The notes beneath the pieces were generated by a model. It saw nothing but the letters and a program-made list of their open reading frames with translations, did not search any database and had not been told where the DNA came from. Source: Gymnorhina tibicen (lineage: Eukaryota; Chordata; Aves; Passeriformes; Artamidae). Taken from it: 64,000 bases of DNA. Made by a program: the position numbers and the translations under genes. The stretch's first letter is position 1; the number at the start of each line of letters is the position of its first letter. Of this stretch, positions 44,393 to 59,218 are shown in pieces. The stretch is from assembly GCA_013399875.1 (NCBI GenBank), contig VXAZ01003468.1:122831-186830 (forward strand). Reading direction: 5' to 3'.

Positions 44393-44788
44393 CTCCCCGG
44401 GCGGGCGGGGGGCGAGGGGCGGGACGGGGCGCGGGGAGGGGACAAGGGACGCTGCGAGGAGGGACGCGGGAGGGGGTGAGCGGGACTCCGGCTTGGACTA
44501 GGGACAGGGGAGGGACAGAGCGACGGGGACAAGGTGCGACAGGAAGGACAGACAGACGGGCAAGGGGCAGGGTGGTGACAGCGATGGACATGGCCAAGGG
44601 ACCATTGGAACGCATGGGTGGCTCCCCAAAGGGGCACAGGCGCTCGCGCCATCCCGTCAGTGCCCCTCCTGCAGGGCATAGCTGAAGGGAATCGGCGATC
44701 TTCTTCCTCAGACCTTTACAACAACCCACGGCCACGAGGTGTTGGGGCACACGGGTACCCAATGCCACCACCCTGCACGGCGGCGCTA

Positions 44789-45140
44789 CTGGCAGCCCCT
44801 TCTCTGCACATGCACAGGTCACACCGCAGACCTGACGAGTCTCTGGGGGTGCCTTTTTGAGCAAAATAACCTTCGTTCTCCTTTTGGCTTGGCAGTGCTG
44901 ACCAAAACACTAAATCTCTCTATAACTCCCACTTTTAGGACACAAAACCCTTGCGTGTTCACACACACTGCTGGCAGCCCATTCTCTGCACATACACAGG
45001 TCACACCAACGTGTCTCTGGGGCTGCCTTACTGAGAAAAATAACCTTTGTTCTCCGTTTGGCTTGGCCATGCTGACCAAAACACTAAATCTTTCTAAAAG
45101 GCCAAGTTTTAAGACAAAACGTTTTCTACATTCACACAAT
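44789..45140. repeat. tandem duplication, unit about 182 bp, two copies
   Basis: Copy 1 (44789-44970) and copy 2 (44971 to about 45140) share long near-identical blocks, for example CTGGCAGCCC, TCTCTGCACAT.CACAGGTC, AAAATAACCTT and GCTGACCAAAACACTAAATC. Small indels accumulate toward the ends. The duplication lies about 400-750 bp upstream of the EIF4E3 start codon. It encodes nothing recognisable; the frame open across both copies is a by-product. Confidence 0.85.
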
Positions 45141-48100
45141 GAAGGGATAGCTACTGTGCAGACTGACCGTGGATGGAGACAGTGCAACAATGAACCTTTC
45201 CAGACTTGGGGTATTATAATTTCTCTGTCTTCCCATCTTCGCTACAGCCCATTTAGTTTACATGCCTGGTTTTACAGAGGGAGATGTTCCTCACAATCCA
45301 ACATGGACATGTGCAAAACCCCTCACATTATTTTTAGAATAGTACTTTTAAAATTAAGATTCTCTCCATTGGGACTGTGCACAGTAGTAAAGTTAAACAC
45401 CCACATAAGTGATAGCAGGATCAAAGACCATGAATCACATAGATTTCATTGCAAGCCCATTTATTAGGATGAATAATTTTATATATACTTCATCCTAAAA
45501 GAAAAATCAATAAAGACACACTCCTTTAAAGAAATAAAAATCTAACAGTAAGAAAGGGCAGAGTTCACCCATAAAAAGCAGCCTGCACAGTGACAATGAA
45601 GAAACACAAAAAATTAATGATTAATTGTACAGATGGTAAATGCAAACTGGTAGTCCAAATTAAGTAAGATCTGCAAAACCAGTTGCACCATCTCTTGCAA
45701 TTTAATTTATTCCTCTTTAAATAGAAGGTAAGATAATGACCATTTGGGAGAGCTTGGAATCTAAAAATTCATTGGTATGCCCACTCCGAGCATTTTCTCT
45801 CTATTTTAATGATGAGCCCACCAAAAATGTTAATCCTGAAAAAAGCCCTACAATAAATGGCTGTATCTCGGCACGGATTTTCTCTGAAGAGCCAGAGAAG
45901 ACAGGAGGAGAGGAGGAGAGTGCTAATTTCTTATGACCCTAAAGGGCCACATCCTGCCTCTGTGCCTGCCAATTACACACTCTCCACACCCAACATATTT
46001 TTGGTGTCCTCTGCTGAGGTTGCCAACACAGTATTAAATTTTGGATGTGCAGCAGCATCACTCTGGAAATAAGGCCAAGCCCACTAGACTGTACTACAAA
46101 AACTAACTTTGAATCCAGCACCTGCCTCTGATGGAACCACACACTTCAGTGAAAACCTCCAGATTCCATTATGAGGGAGCTGCTCATCAGTTAAAACATT
46201 ACAGCTCATGCTGAAAACAAATCATTCTGTTATAAACAACCTGGGCTGCAAGGAACGCTATAGAAATAAAACCCCCACACCTCTGAGACACGGAGTGAGA
46301 GCCAGGAGGCACAGCCTGTATCATTATTCCAAATGAGATATGTAAAGCCTCCGTTTATTCCTTATTTACATCGGTAAATACCAGGCTTCACAGTGGCACA
46401 GGGAACGTTGTGGGAATCTCAACTAACAGTAAATTAATTTGGTTGTGGAGGAAGGGCAATCACAGGATGCATCAAATTAACGCATCCTTTGCCTACAGAG
46501 ATTTCTAAGAAGTCGTGACACAGAGGAAAAAAAGAGTCTCCTGAGATGAATCTCACAAGGAAAAATGATCACGAGCACAGCATCCTGATTCTGCTCAGCT
46601 ACCTCATGCTGCCAGCACACCTTGAGTGAAATCATTTCAGAGATTAAAAATCCCAGGAAGTTATTATCGCTTTCAGAGAGGTATTTATAGGACTTGAATT
46701 AAAAATGTATTTTATCAATGTTTGCTATATATTTGGAAGGTTTCTTTTTAAGGAAACCCTGGTGATGCCTCCTGTGCTCTTATACCTTCTCAAGCAGCTT
46801 TACCAGAAACAAACTGTGTTACAGTGCAGCCCTGTGCTACAAGATGGTGCAGAGATGAGTTGCTTAAAGCTCACCAGCACAGAAAGGGCTTCTGGCTCCA
46901 TTCCTCACACCTCCTCCCAGCCACATCCTTCTTTCCCTTGCAGGGCTCCCCAGGTAAACTGCTAATTTTCTGCTAAGGCCTTAAAAAGCAGGACTGTGGG
47001 GCGGAGAGCAGGAGTCAGCTGGTGGATTAGCTCAGCTTATTTCCAATAGCTAACAGCTGAAATTTACCCAGGTAAAAACTGGAGAGAAAAAAATTCCAAC
47101 AAACTGGAGTGGGGAATACTGCTCTGCCCCATACTGTGTGCTCCTAGCACTGCTTGTCTGCAGCCAGTTTCAGGCACCTGAACCTTTTTGTCACACAAAG
47201 GCCCAAGTCACCCCATGCTGGGGCAAATTAGAGCTGAAGAAGGCACATTATAGCCAGAAGAAACAATGAATATTTCATACCTTTTTTCATGGTTTTATTT
47301 GAGATTTAAATCCCTACCCTTATAATCCTTGCTGATCCCAAAATCTTGACAGCAATGGGTACATTACATGTGTTTGAAATATTATTTGCCTGTTCCAATA
47401 GATTTTGCTGGAGCCCTGCTCCCAGCTGGTGCAGGAAATCCCCCTGCTACAATAAAATGGTGTTCTGAGAGGGCAGAATGCCTCTTAAAACCATCAGGAC
47501 CTTCCTTTCCCCTGCTGACAGTCGTGCACCATCACTGTGGCAACTGCAATGCCTATGTACATGAGAAATATTAGGAAAGCATTAGGCTTATTTTAGCTAT
47601 ATTCTAATGCAGTGTAGCACCTGGAAGGGAGGAAGGGAATAAGCACCATATGAGCAGTCACAGTGCATTTCCACCCTGGAAGTGTTCCACAGCTGTCTGA
47701 GGCGACAGGTACCGCACCTTAAAAACATCTAAGAGATAACCTGGGTTTGTTCAGTGCTCCTGACACAAAACGAATGGTGTGAAACCTTAGCTAGACCTCT
47801 CTCCAGCTGAAGCTCCTCTTTTTCACTCTGAGGCAGAGCTGGTTGGAACATAAACCTTCCTGGACTTGAGGGATGGCTGGAGCACAAGCCTTGGCTGCTG
47901 TGCCCAGCTGCTGCCGCTGCTGCTTCACAGCCTGAGCCAACAGCCATGAAATGTAATTTCTCTACCAAACGCTGGTGTCACGATCACTTGCTCTTGAAAC
48001 ACTGCCTGGGACTTCAGAAGCATATTAAGTAACACAGGAGCTGCTTCTGAGAGGTTCCCAGGAAGATAAACTGATCAACCGAGAGCCAAAGCAGAGGTGA

Positions 48101-51100
48101 GGATGAAGGGATTTTAGTTGATATTTGCTTCCAGAGGCTTAAATAAATGTTTTTCAAACCCTAAAACATGATAATAAAGTGTTGAATCCCAATGCTTTTG
48201 GCAAAAGCTCCCTCATCTAGGAATGATTTCATATCAGCCAAGCTGTTAAGCAGAGGTTGTCATGGAAACAAGTTTTATTCAAATGATATGGCCAGAGATA
48301 TACTGTATTTAGTGAGTTCTTCATTTGCTGCATATTGGGAACATGTCAGAACTAAATGATATTGCATAACTTTGTTTTGTTAAAAACAACCTGGCTCACT
48401 GCCCCTGTTTTTCTGACAGGCTTGTGTCCAGTCCTGCCTGGGACAGAAGGTTTTTCACACAGAACCTGCTGCACAGGAGAGGCTCCTCAAGCAGCTGGTG
48501 CCTGCAAGCTCCCAGAGAAGTCTTCCCTCAAATACATGAACATGCCCAAGTCAAACAAGCAGGGGGACGTTTCCTCAGCTTCTATAACAGATACAACCAT
48601 TCACTAGTCCAAAAAGAAGTGCAGTTCAACCAGATCCTTTCCTCCCTTACTAAAAAACTTCCTACAGATGCATTTTGAGAGTCTAAAAAAATATCTGTAC
48701 AATTACATAAAAGTAAAGCCAGTTCATGTGGTGGTGGGCATCTCGTAAGTGTCCTTGTGAACACAGGAATCCTATCAACTTACTGTTGGTGACTGACAGC
48801 AGAACAAATCTCAGAAAGGACATGTGCATACTAAATTTGTGCCTCTGCTTTTTTAGCTGTGGAGCTGTTAAAAAGTACAGGAACTTTGTCCACATCCTAG
48901 GAGTAAATGCGTATTTTTTTTAATATAACCAAAAATAAATTGAATAGTTCTTGCTCAAGTTATAAACTAAAGTCAGCTTTGGCCAGAACGCTGTGTAGAA
49001 ACTTGATCCTGAAGAGTGAAAACAAAAATGAAATACAAAATTGGCTCCAAAATCACTCTCATGGAAACCACTGTGCAGATTTTATGGAGCAGCATCCAAA
49101 CGAAGGTAGTTTAATGTCTCCCAAGGGACCAGGATTCCTGATTGCCCAATAGAAGCTGAGCATTAAGTAAAAGGCAAACAAAAGTAAAACCTTACCCTTA
49201 AAGTTGTTACATAACTAAACATTCTGTAAAATGCTTCATGGGAAGGTGATGGCATCTCATGACCTCCTGTGAGAATGGAACGGGAGCTTGCTAACTTCTG
49301 GAGCAGGTCATCCTAGATTTCTCCAGGCTTCATAAATACAGTTAATAAAGGAAAAAATGGATCCAATAGCTCTTTTGGTATATTAAAAGCAAATCACAGG
49401 ATGGAATTCTGCCAGATATGAGCACGAAGAAGGCAGTACCTACCACAAGTTAGTGTACAAGTTGGAAAGACATCAGTCTTTCCAGGATCGTTGATGCAGT
49501 CCAGAATCACAGCTCTCTCTGGTTACCACCACTTGTGAAGGAAGGCTGAGCCTCATCCAAAACCCTTTACAGTTAAATAAGGGCATAGATTGACTTCATC
49601 ATGCTTTAGATTAGATCTTTATTTCTTTACCTAGCCATCTTTGGGGAGCTGAACTGGCTTAACCCAGCATCCGAGCTATGCATCAGGTATTAGGAGACTG
49701 GAATTTCTTACTTAGCTTTGGATACTGGGCTTCTGCTTTCATCCTTCCCTGCTCTCCACACTTGGAAAGCACTGGGACTCTCTGAGGTGCTAAAGAGATG
49801 CCCAGCAAAGGTGAGGACAGGAGCATAAATACAAGAAACCTGACAGACCTCAAAGTTAAGTTATATGTTGGAAACAAACTCCAAACATCTTGCTTTTCCT
49901 GATTTTCCAGTAAAATATCTGCAGAGTGTTTCACTTAGATATTGCTTCCCCAAACATGAGGATCCCAAAATAGCACCGTCCTCAATGCTATTCTGTGTTA
50001 CAATGTTATTGGCACCACATCTGGCATTGACTTTGATGTGGAACATGAGCTTAAATACTGATCTTTTTTTTTTTACAGGCTTCCCAGTGTACAGCTGAAG
50101 GAAAAAATGTGCAAGAGTCACATCCTACACACTGCACAAACCATGTTAGCCTGGACTGCAGAGTGAGCTTGGGATGGAAACCCCTCACTACTATGGATAT
50201 TGTAAAAAATAAGTACATTCTAACATATAAAAATTACGGGACATAATATTTTTATATGAGCTCGCTGCTCTATGGTTCAGCCCATAGGGGTCATTCCACT
50301 TTCTGCACCACACCATCACGTTTGGTACCTGTCCAAGCCAGCAAAGCAAAGGCCCCCTCCGGAAATAAACCACTAGAGGGAGACTGACTTCAGCAATGGA
50401 ACACCCACAGGGAGAAAATCCTGCACATCCATTAAAAAAAAAAACAACAAGATTTGGGTCAAAATTGCTCTTTGTGTTTCTTCTTCACGCATAAAAGCGG
50501 CTGAAATTAAAGGGTCAAGTTTGGCTTCATTAAGGTAAACTGAGGGAGCATCATGTAAGGGATCAGGCAGTCATGTATTCTTCTACTGTTTTTAAGAGGT
50601 TAGGCCAACTCTATTAAAAAAAAACCACACCAAAAAATAACCCAGCCACTGAAAATACTAATAGCTGTATCCTAGCAACATCACGGATTCCATGTGGACT
50701 TTGTTCTGGAGTCTACAGTCCTATTTCATCAAAATTATTGACTTTCTCAAAGTCTCTAAACGACCATCAAAAAAACAGTTAGTGCTTAAAAAATACAAAC
50801 ATTTAATTAGTCACATTAATAAGAAAAAATGAAGAGCAGCATTGCGTGCTAGCGCTCCCTTTTCATGGAGCTCAATTCAGCTTCCTTTGAAATCAATGTC
50901 AAAATTCCCACTTTATTCATTGGTAGCAGAGCCTCTCCTTCAAGGAGAAAAGCTGGAAATGGCCCTACAGAACCTGGCAGATGAGGTTTGTTTCCCAGGC
51001 TGAGCTCACACATTGCACGGATAGAATTCATAGAGCTCTCTGTGATCCTCCCAGTCATCATGTCCTTAATGCAAAGGTAAATCAATTGGCATGCCAGTGG

Positions 51101-54100
51101 CATCCAGAGGCTTTCTACAAGGCTTTTGTGCTATGCATATAACCAGGGTCCTTTTTTTTCCCCTAAGCTTTGTTTTTATTTAAACCCCCAAAATTTTTTC
51201 AAGATCTCAAAAAATGTGGAATTCTCCTCTCAGGTATGAAGATTTCAGGTTTAACACAGCTCTGGGAGGTTTTTCCTCATCAGTCCTGCATCACTGAAGT
51301 GAAATAAAGTTAATAAAATGCAAGGGCAAAAGGCCAAATAAAAAATGAAATGACCCAGCCCTTCCAAAGAAAAACCCTTTGCGCAAAAGGAACGCCTAAT
51401 AATAAACCCAACCCCAAACAAATAAACTCTTACCCTTAACAACTTGCATGATGAGCCAAGGAATCCTGGGGCATTTTTGGCATATAATTCAGGGTTTCGG
51501 CAGACTCAGATTTTGGTCACAATTTTACTCAGCTCCAAAGTACATGACAGTTTTTCTGACAGTTTTCATCTGTTATTCCAAGCTCTGCTTCAACAAGTTA
51601 GCAAGACCTTTTACCAGAGAGAAAGTACTATTAAAAGAATATTTTCCTTTTCATCATTTTGCCTTAAAAGCTTAGTTGATAGGATAGTCTGGTGAAAAAT
51701 GTTTCTCACACGTTACTTAGCCCACAAAGTTGGTTGAGACCCACCAACACTTTAAAACTGCAAAACCTTTTAATGTACTATTCCTATAGTTCAAAGCTAA
51801 ATGACAAGCGAACGCCTTTGTTGAAGAAGTGATTTAAATACAGAAGGGTCAGTTAGTGACTTTCAGCCTGCGAGCATGAATCTGGTGATGGCTGGATTTG
51901 AATTCCAGGCATGGCACTGAACTGTCTGTGCTGCTCCAGCAGCGGTGGTGGAGAACCTTGAGCTGCCCTCAGAACCGCTGCTGCTGGTCACGGGAACGCG
52001 CTGCCGGATCATCATCCCACTCCAACACTCCAGCAAGGGCGTTATCTCAACAGACAACACCCGTTTAACTATGAATTTAGCATTCAAGCAGTGTTCATGG
52101 ACTCCCTGGTACAGTTAAATCTCACAGTTTTGGTCACACCAAAGGTTTTACATAGCTCATCCTTTCGTTTCCACCAGCTGTGGGGGGAAGGGGCCGTAGG
52201 CAAGGAGGGGCTATCCATTTGCATGGAGTGCTGAAATAAGGGAGTAGTTCTGGCTTTGTCTAAGCTGTGCACAGTGTAAACCAACAGGAAAGGTAACATA
52301 TAAGGACAATAGAGCAGCAAAGAAATAATTTCAGATTTTATCTACTCAAATTAAAATATGGTATCAGAAGGTACTTCCAGCACCTCAAATAACTCTCCCT
52401 GATGACTAGATTAATTCCAAAGCTGCTCCAACGAGAGCAACTGAATAAAAATTTGAGAGTTGCACATTAAATTCTGCTCCTAGTTATGCCTTGAAAGAGA
52501 GCTGTTTGGCTAATTTACACCTGGGTAAAAGGGGAGGAAAAAAGTAAAATACACAGTAAGGATGGATATGCTTTGACTAGCCAAGCAGATTTGATATGAA
52601 GGCTCTCTCTAGCATTTAGGAGGAGTAGTAACCTCAGCCTGCTGGCCAGTTGCAATGGGATTGCTTTTGATGGTAGACACTGAAGGCAACGAGTAGAGAA
52701 CAGCAAGGGCTCAATTCATATGAAGGAAATAAAAGCTTGCCTTTACAGTGGCTTTGCAAGTGAACTTTCAGTTGTGCGTTACCTCCATTGTTTTTTACCC
52801 AGTGAATTTTCTAGACAGCCATTCACAGTAGCTCTATCCAAAAGCAAAGAGAGGATAGCAATGGAAATAAGTTGGCTCATGACCAACAGAGCCACCTTTC
52901 ATTCTGAAGCTGCCCACGCTGTCCACGATGAATTTCCTGTTGTGTGTCAAAGGCCATTTTGCTGTGATGAGGGCGGTGGATTCATCCTGTACCAATGAGA
53001 CAGCACAGCCTCAGTGCAGGGAATGTGCTTTGTGAGGGTAGAAGTCACTCACACAGGGAGAAGTGACAACAGTGTGTAAAGTCTGTTGTTGCCTGCTTGT
53101 CCCACTGCCTGGTTTTACTTCACCCTGTGGAGATGGCTGCAGCACGCACATGCACACACATAATTAGGAACACACTTATTTCAAGACTTTACAGCCCTTC
53201 CTGCTAACGAAGAACTTGGGCCTGAGGAGCACCGCAGCAGCAGAGCCAAGGGCTGGCAGTGCTCCTAAAGGCAATAAGCTGCTTATCTCTGGCCTAAGGA
53301 GTTTATAGCACCCATGTATCCCCAAAAGCTCATTAGCTCCTCAGCAAGCAGCTGAGACATTAGATGCACAAGCAGAACAGCAGTGGCTTGAGTTTGCTAC
53401 AGCACAGATAAAACTTCTGGGCTTAGCTGGTCTGCAGCAGGCTGGTTCAATAGCCTGAAGCAATCCCACTTATGTATAAACTGGAGAAAGCCTGATCTTG
53501 TGAAATGCTCCTTAGTGTCTGGCTTTGCTGGTAGGAGCGTGTGTAGCTAAAACTCAGCCCTGCCACGAGGCTGCGCCTGCCTCCCTGGTACCCACCAAGA
53601 GCCAGAACCAGCATCTGGCAGCATCCCCTGCCATGGCAGCAGAGGAAGCCATGAGCCCTGACACAGACTCACATTGCATCTGCTTCTCGCTTGCCCTGCA
53701 CTCACTGCCTCTAGGACAGAAGGGTGGGAATGCAACCCAAGCAGCTGGCCTGCATCCCATGAAAGACAGTTACAGATACAGGAAGAGAAGGACAGGGAAA
53801 TCTGTGCCTGGGGAGATTTTAAAGGAATGGCTTTTCGTAACTTTCTCTGCATGTCCATGGGACTGGATAGCAGCTACAAGCTCCTGTAGAAAGCCATCAT
53901 GTCAGGGATATTTCCTGCCTCACAGCAGCTATTCCCCGTGTCACAGGGGAGGTCTTCCACAAAGGAGCTGCTTCTGAAGAACAGCGTGTCACCAACAATT
54001 CAGCAGGTTAAGTTTAGCAGAGACAGTGATAGAAGTGAGCAGGAAGGAGCTATTCTTCCCCTCTGCTTTTCTTCCCTCTCCATTGAGTAAAGCCTTTAAA

Positions 54101-57100
54101 GACCAGGTCCCTTTGCAGAAGGCTACAGAACTTTTAGCAAGTGGCATGCATGGAGGCTTTCACAGCCATGATACCTGTGTCTGGTTATTTCCAGTCAAAA
54201 TAATCTCCTACTCAATTATGGAGAAGAATAGAGAAGCTCAGCCTGACTCACAATCACATGGGGGAAAAATGAGAGGAGTTGTTCAAGTTCAAAACGTTCA
54301 TCTTGCTGTGGAGGAGGAGGATTAGTACTGCTGTGGAAGGAGGCTTTCTCTCCCCCTGCAACAGCACAGCACTAAGGGATGGAAAAGACCCGAGTCCACT
54401 TCCCTGCTGTGCCAAATATACTCCTCCGTTCTTCCCTCCTCCCTCCCCAAGAGAGCATATGAAGTATTAAACAGCCAGGAATAAGCCCTTGAAAAATGTG
54501 ATCGCTAGCTGTCAGATACCCCTCTGTCACAGAGATGCAGCTCTGTGACTGTTCGCCTGCAGTCCTCCGCTGCCATCCAGGAAATCAGGACTCAACAGTG
54601 ACATTAATAGTCCCATCCACTCTGGTGTCATCTGTACAGTGTGCACTACTGTGTTAATAATTATGTGAACAAAACCACATCCAAAATCCTCCATTGGTGT
54701 TTTGCTGAGCACAGATCTGGGCTCTGCCGGCCCACGCCCTTCCCAGCCTGATGGCAGTGCCCAGTGCCCCATCCCCAACCTGACATCTGGATCCTCTGCA
54801 GGCAAGAGGCAGGGTGGAGGTTTTCCAGCATCAGTTTAAATCTGTCTTCGTTTCACTGGCAAGTACCATGGCTGTGCCCTGGTTGCAGAGGGCAAGCATT
54901 GCTCCTGTGCAGAGCAGTTATTTTGGGTAGTACTGTAAATTTTGCAGATTTTAATCTTCTCACGCTGTTTTCACATTACCCAGTGCCCAAACATTACCTT
55001 AATGTGTCATCTTCTGTTCTGTCATTGCCACAAAGTATTATCATGATGCTTGTAAACACCCACAAACCAGCCTCATTAGCTCCTGGCACTCCCTCCTCCC
55101 CTTCCAGGGATGACTGATAGCCACCGTTACGCCAGTGCCATTCCCTAGGCTGCAACCTCATGGTTTGCTCATTCTCCCCCTTTCTCTAGGGTTCATAACA
55201 GCTCTCTCTCCCATTGCACCGTTGGATTTTAAGTTTCCTTGGCAAATGGAAAGCTTTTTGTTTTGCTTGTGTAGCACCCTGGTCCCTGACTCACTCCACT
55301 AGGTGCAAAGATAACACAAATAATGAGTGTCATCCAGAGAGCTTTCTGGGAATTACAGGAAGCTGGGAAGGAGGACCTTTAATCCTTTTGTTCCAGATCC
55401 AGCTCAAGCCTCTATTATCCCTTTTTGCTCCAGACTGACCTTTCCATCTCCTTGATTGCGAAGCCCGAAAATTTTTCCTTGCCTGAATTATCTGTGACAG
55501 CAAAATTGCTTTGGCTGACTGCTCTCACCTGTCCTGCTTCCCCGTGGCGTATCAGCCATGGTGGAGCTCTGGGATTGTCCTTCAGGCATGTCCAGACATT
55601 TCCTACTTCTTCCCCTACATCACACCAGGGACAACACTGATTTCTGCTACAGTATTACAGGGGTACAGGACACTTCTCTTTCCAGAAACATTATGCAGAG
55701 CTCTCAGCCACAGGAACACAAATAAAACCACCAATAATAAATAGATAAGGATTCGGGAAGCACACCAGTGACTGATAGAAAGAAGGCAATATGCCACAGT
55801 ATTTGCTGTAAGAGTCCCTATTTCAGCTGTCTTTCCTGTTCAAGGCAGTGAGAGGAGAACATGAAGAGGCAGCCAATTCAAGTAAAGCACACTGAAAGGT
55901 CAGAGGAATCCAGCTAGCTTGTGCAGCACCATTTTGTAAGCAGAGAATAGCTCTTCATTAAACTCATTTTGTGAAAGTGATTGAAGGGAGAAAGGAAAAT
56001 AGCTTAACACTCTCATTACAATAATCTCTGGGAATTACCTGTTCCCCACGACTGCTGTGATGGGTCTGGCTTTTGTCTGGCTGTGCTCAAATCAATGGAC
56101 ACACAGTGTTTCCAGCCCCTGCCAGGGCACTGGAGGCAGGGCTCTGTGTTTCAGTGTCCAGGGGCACACCCATGCACAGAGGTGTCCCTGCTCAGCTGGG
56201 GGCTGGACACCTGGCAGAGCCAAGCAGCACTGAAGATGAAGGCTTTGCCATGTGGGTATGAGGGCGGCATTCATTGCTCCTTTTGACTCTCAGGGGTTGA
56301 CACTTTCCCAGGCATCGTGGTCCCTGCAGCTGGGGAGAGCTCCTTGAGCACCTCTGCAACAGCAAAGGGGTTACAAAATACCCTATTTCTGTTTTTTAGC
56401 CAAATGCTGTAAATTTGGCACTGTCCTAATGTCCATGCTGAGACTGAGTCTGGACGAGGAACTTGTTTGAAGCTGATGGGTCTGATGCAAACAAGACATG
56501 AAGCAGCCTGAGGTGCTGGCTTGCCTGTATGGGGTCACCTAGGTGGGGCAGGGAGGGCTCTTCTCCTGGCAGGGTGTAACTAACAGGCAGAGTTATCCTG
56601 GTGGGTCTAATGCCAGGTCAGCCCCTGTGGGAGGCGAGGAGCCTGCTCATATAAAGACTGCTAACCCCCCACCTGCCCCTTATTTTCTGCATTCCTTCTG
56701 GCTGTCCCTTTAGTGTCACATCTCTCAGTCAGCCAAATTCTAGGCTCACACCTCCTATAGCACTATATAACAGCCTCATCAGGGAAGCAGCCCTGGGAAA
56801 ATGGATGAAACACCATTCCCTGCCGGCTCTCTTCTCGCTACAGGTGGAAGAAAGATGAGCTAGCAATTTGCTGCTGGCCTGGCAAGATAGCAGTGAATTA
56901 CGGCAGCTCCTGAGCCAGCTCAGCTGCGCTGGCGAGCGTTCAGGAAGAGGAGAAACCCTTCCCGCAGGAGCGGAGGAGGGAAGCAGGTGTGTTATTCCCT
57001 TTTGTTCACTTGATGGCAGAGATCACAGAGCTAACACGGGCCATAAGGGCTCCTCTGCTCCTCTGAAAAGCCACGTGCCCCCAAGGGCAACCGATCCTCG

Positions 57101-58649
57101 TACTCGTGTTTGGCAAAGCACTTTGGCTCCTGGCAGCCTGCCGTGGCGGAGCCCGTTCACTCGGTCCTGTGGTGCACCGGGGGCCAGCGACATCCGCGGT
57201 GTCCCGGCTCCTCCACAAAGACTCCGCTCCTGACAGAGGTGCCAGGGCTGCCGAGGGGACACCGCGAGCCCGGCACTCGAGTCACTGCATGAATGTGAGA
57301 AACGCCTGTAAAATTGCACAAAGCACTGAACAACCCGTGGGCAAGTCTCTGTCACAGTAAAACTTCGGTGCAAATGAGAAACCTAACAACTGAAAACAGC
57401 TCAGATGCACTGGTAGGAAGCAAAAAGCAGCCTCAATTATCTACCACCTAGGTTTTTTCCCCTCTCAGGATTTCTTTGGTCTCCTAACACTGCAACAAAT
57501 AATGGACATAAACAAGATCCAGGGGCAAATGAAGTCCTGCATGATACAGATTGCCCTCGACACATCTTTGAGCCAAAGTCTGGCTTTGGTTCACCACTGT
57601 TAAAATGCCAGGAGTTCAGCAGAGCCACTCTGGACGTCTGGTGGCATGATCAGGGTCAGAGCCTGGCCCCCGCTACATGCAGAGGGGCTTTCTGAAACCA
57701 GCCAGAAAGATCCACTTGAAAGATGCTCCACCAACCTTCGCTTTTGGGGCTGATGCAGAGGATTTAACTGCTACAGTTTCTGGAATAACGCTGAATTTAC
57801 TGATGGCTTTTAATAGAATGCTCAAAAAGGATTTCAGACGTGTCCTTCACAAGAGGCCATGAAGGAAACTCAGTAATAGTACGATAATTGCATTAGCATC
57901 TCCAGTGAGCCCAGGGCCGTGCGTTGGTGCATGCCTTACAAGGCACGCAGAGAGGCCCTGCCCTACATACACCAGGATGGCAAAGCGGGAAAGAGAGGAC
58001 AAGGATCTGCATCTCACTGGCATACATTAAACTGACCATTATAAACCTGCACCAACAGCACAGGTGCATCAGCAGATGCTCTGTGCTAGTCAGGTCAAAT
58101 GTAGTTTATCCAGCTCACAAAACCCGCCCAGCCCTCCGTGGGTCCTGTGTAACTGAGCCTGGGAGCTGGTAAGCCCCTGAACAACATAGAAACATGGAGA
58201 GCATCCTGTTTGACCTTCTTAGGAACCCTAGTCAGACCCCAGATGACAGGTTCCACTAGGAACCCAAATGTCAGGCTCCTGACTTGCAGAGGCACCTTTT
58301 CCTTGATGTTCACACTGAAACAGTTGCCCTGCAAGCTTGCTGCAAGCCTCCTTCCCCTGCAAACCCCCCTGCCCAGCAAGGGACAGCACACCCGGATGCT
58401 GCACTGCAACAGGTGCTGCTGGGCTTGTCTCCCTTGACAGCAGGAAGTTAAATGGCCATTTAGAATGGCCAAATCTAGCAGAAGCACACTGGTGACTGTA
58501 ACACGGGTGTATCACTAATGCGTGGCTGTACTGAACCAGTACATATGCCAAAGGTACCAAGACGTGTGTGTATGGGCACATACACACCTGTCTTAGCCCA
58601 GATACACTGTCTCCATCAGCTGTGAACAGCATCACCCTCCCCTGCGCCT
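45141..58649. other. intergenic between EIF4E3 and GPR27, no gene seen
   Basis: No exon was supported. The sequence is mostly unique and moderately AT-rich to about 52000, then closer to balanced. A CpG-richer patch at about 56880-57300 could be a minor regulatory island. The longest open frame away from the CpG islands, 53525-53977 (150 codons), has no recognisable domain. Upstream leader exons of EIF4E3 or GPR27 could hide here. Confidence 0.55.
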
Positions 58650-59165
58650 CCAGAAGAGGATGCAGGGGATCCGCGGGACGGCCGCTGCAGCCGGACACCT
58701 CACCGCACCCCAGCACCGCACCCCACCGCACCCCAGCGCAACCCGCGGCTGCCCCCGAGCCCCCTTCCGGCACTCGCCCCCGGCGGGAGAAGGGCGGGGG
58801 CCGGGGGTCCGGCTGCAGGCTGCTCCGCTCCGCTCCGCCCAGCCCCGCTCCCATCCCCGCTGCGGCAGCGGGACCTCCGCGCCGCTCCGCGCCGCTGCGC
58901 GCCTGGCTCAGCCCCGCGCTCCGCAGGGGCCGGGCTGCACGGGGGGCGGAGGCGTGGGCGGAGGGACGGAGGAGCAGCAGGAGGAGGAGGGAAGGGAAAA
59001 AGGAGGGAGGGGGATTTACCCCATTGTCCTCGGCGGGAGCTGGGCAGAGCCGCCGCCGCCGCTGTGCGCAGGCTCGGCCGGCCCCTCGCCCGGCGCGGAG
59101 GAGCAGCTGCCGGCGGTAAGGGGAGGCTCCGCTGCGCTCCGCGCCCCCCCCTCCCCCCCAGCGCA

Positions 59166-59211
59166 NNNNNNNNNNNNNNNNNNNNNNNNNNNNNNNNNNN
59201 NNNNNNNNNNN
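59166..59211. other. assembly gap (46 N)
   Basis: A run of 46 N bases in the GC-rich 5' UTR, 52 bp before the GPR27 start. Its true length is unknown. Frames crossing it are artefacts. Confidence 0.99.
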
Positions 59212-59218
59212 TGCCCAC

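Noticed and set aside
47018..47090. A tRNA-like start, GGTGGATTAGCTCAG.
   Set aside because: It resembles an A box, but no B box (GGTTCGAATCC type) or cloverleaf follows within 90 bp.
53525..53977. A 150-codon plus-strand open frame between EIF4E3 and GPR27.
   Set aside because: It has no recognisable family or motif, and an overlapping antisense frame of similar quality exists. Chance is the simpler explanation.
57060..57300. A CpG-rich patch with CACCGGGGGCC as a possible CTCF site or promoter.
   Set aside because: The motif matches the CTCF core poorly and the CpG density is modest. It is noted in the intergenic description but not called as a separate element.
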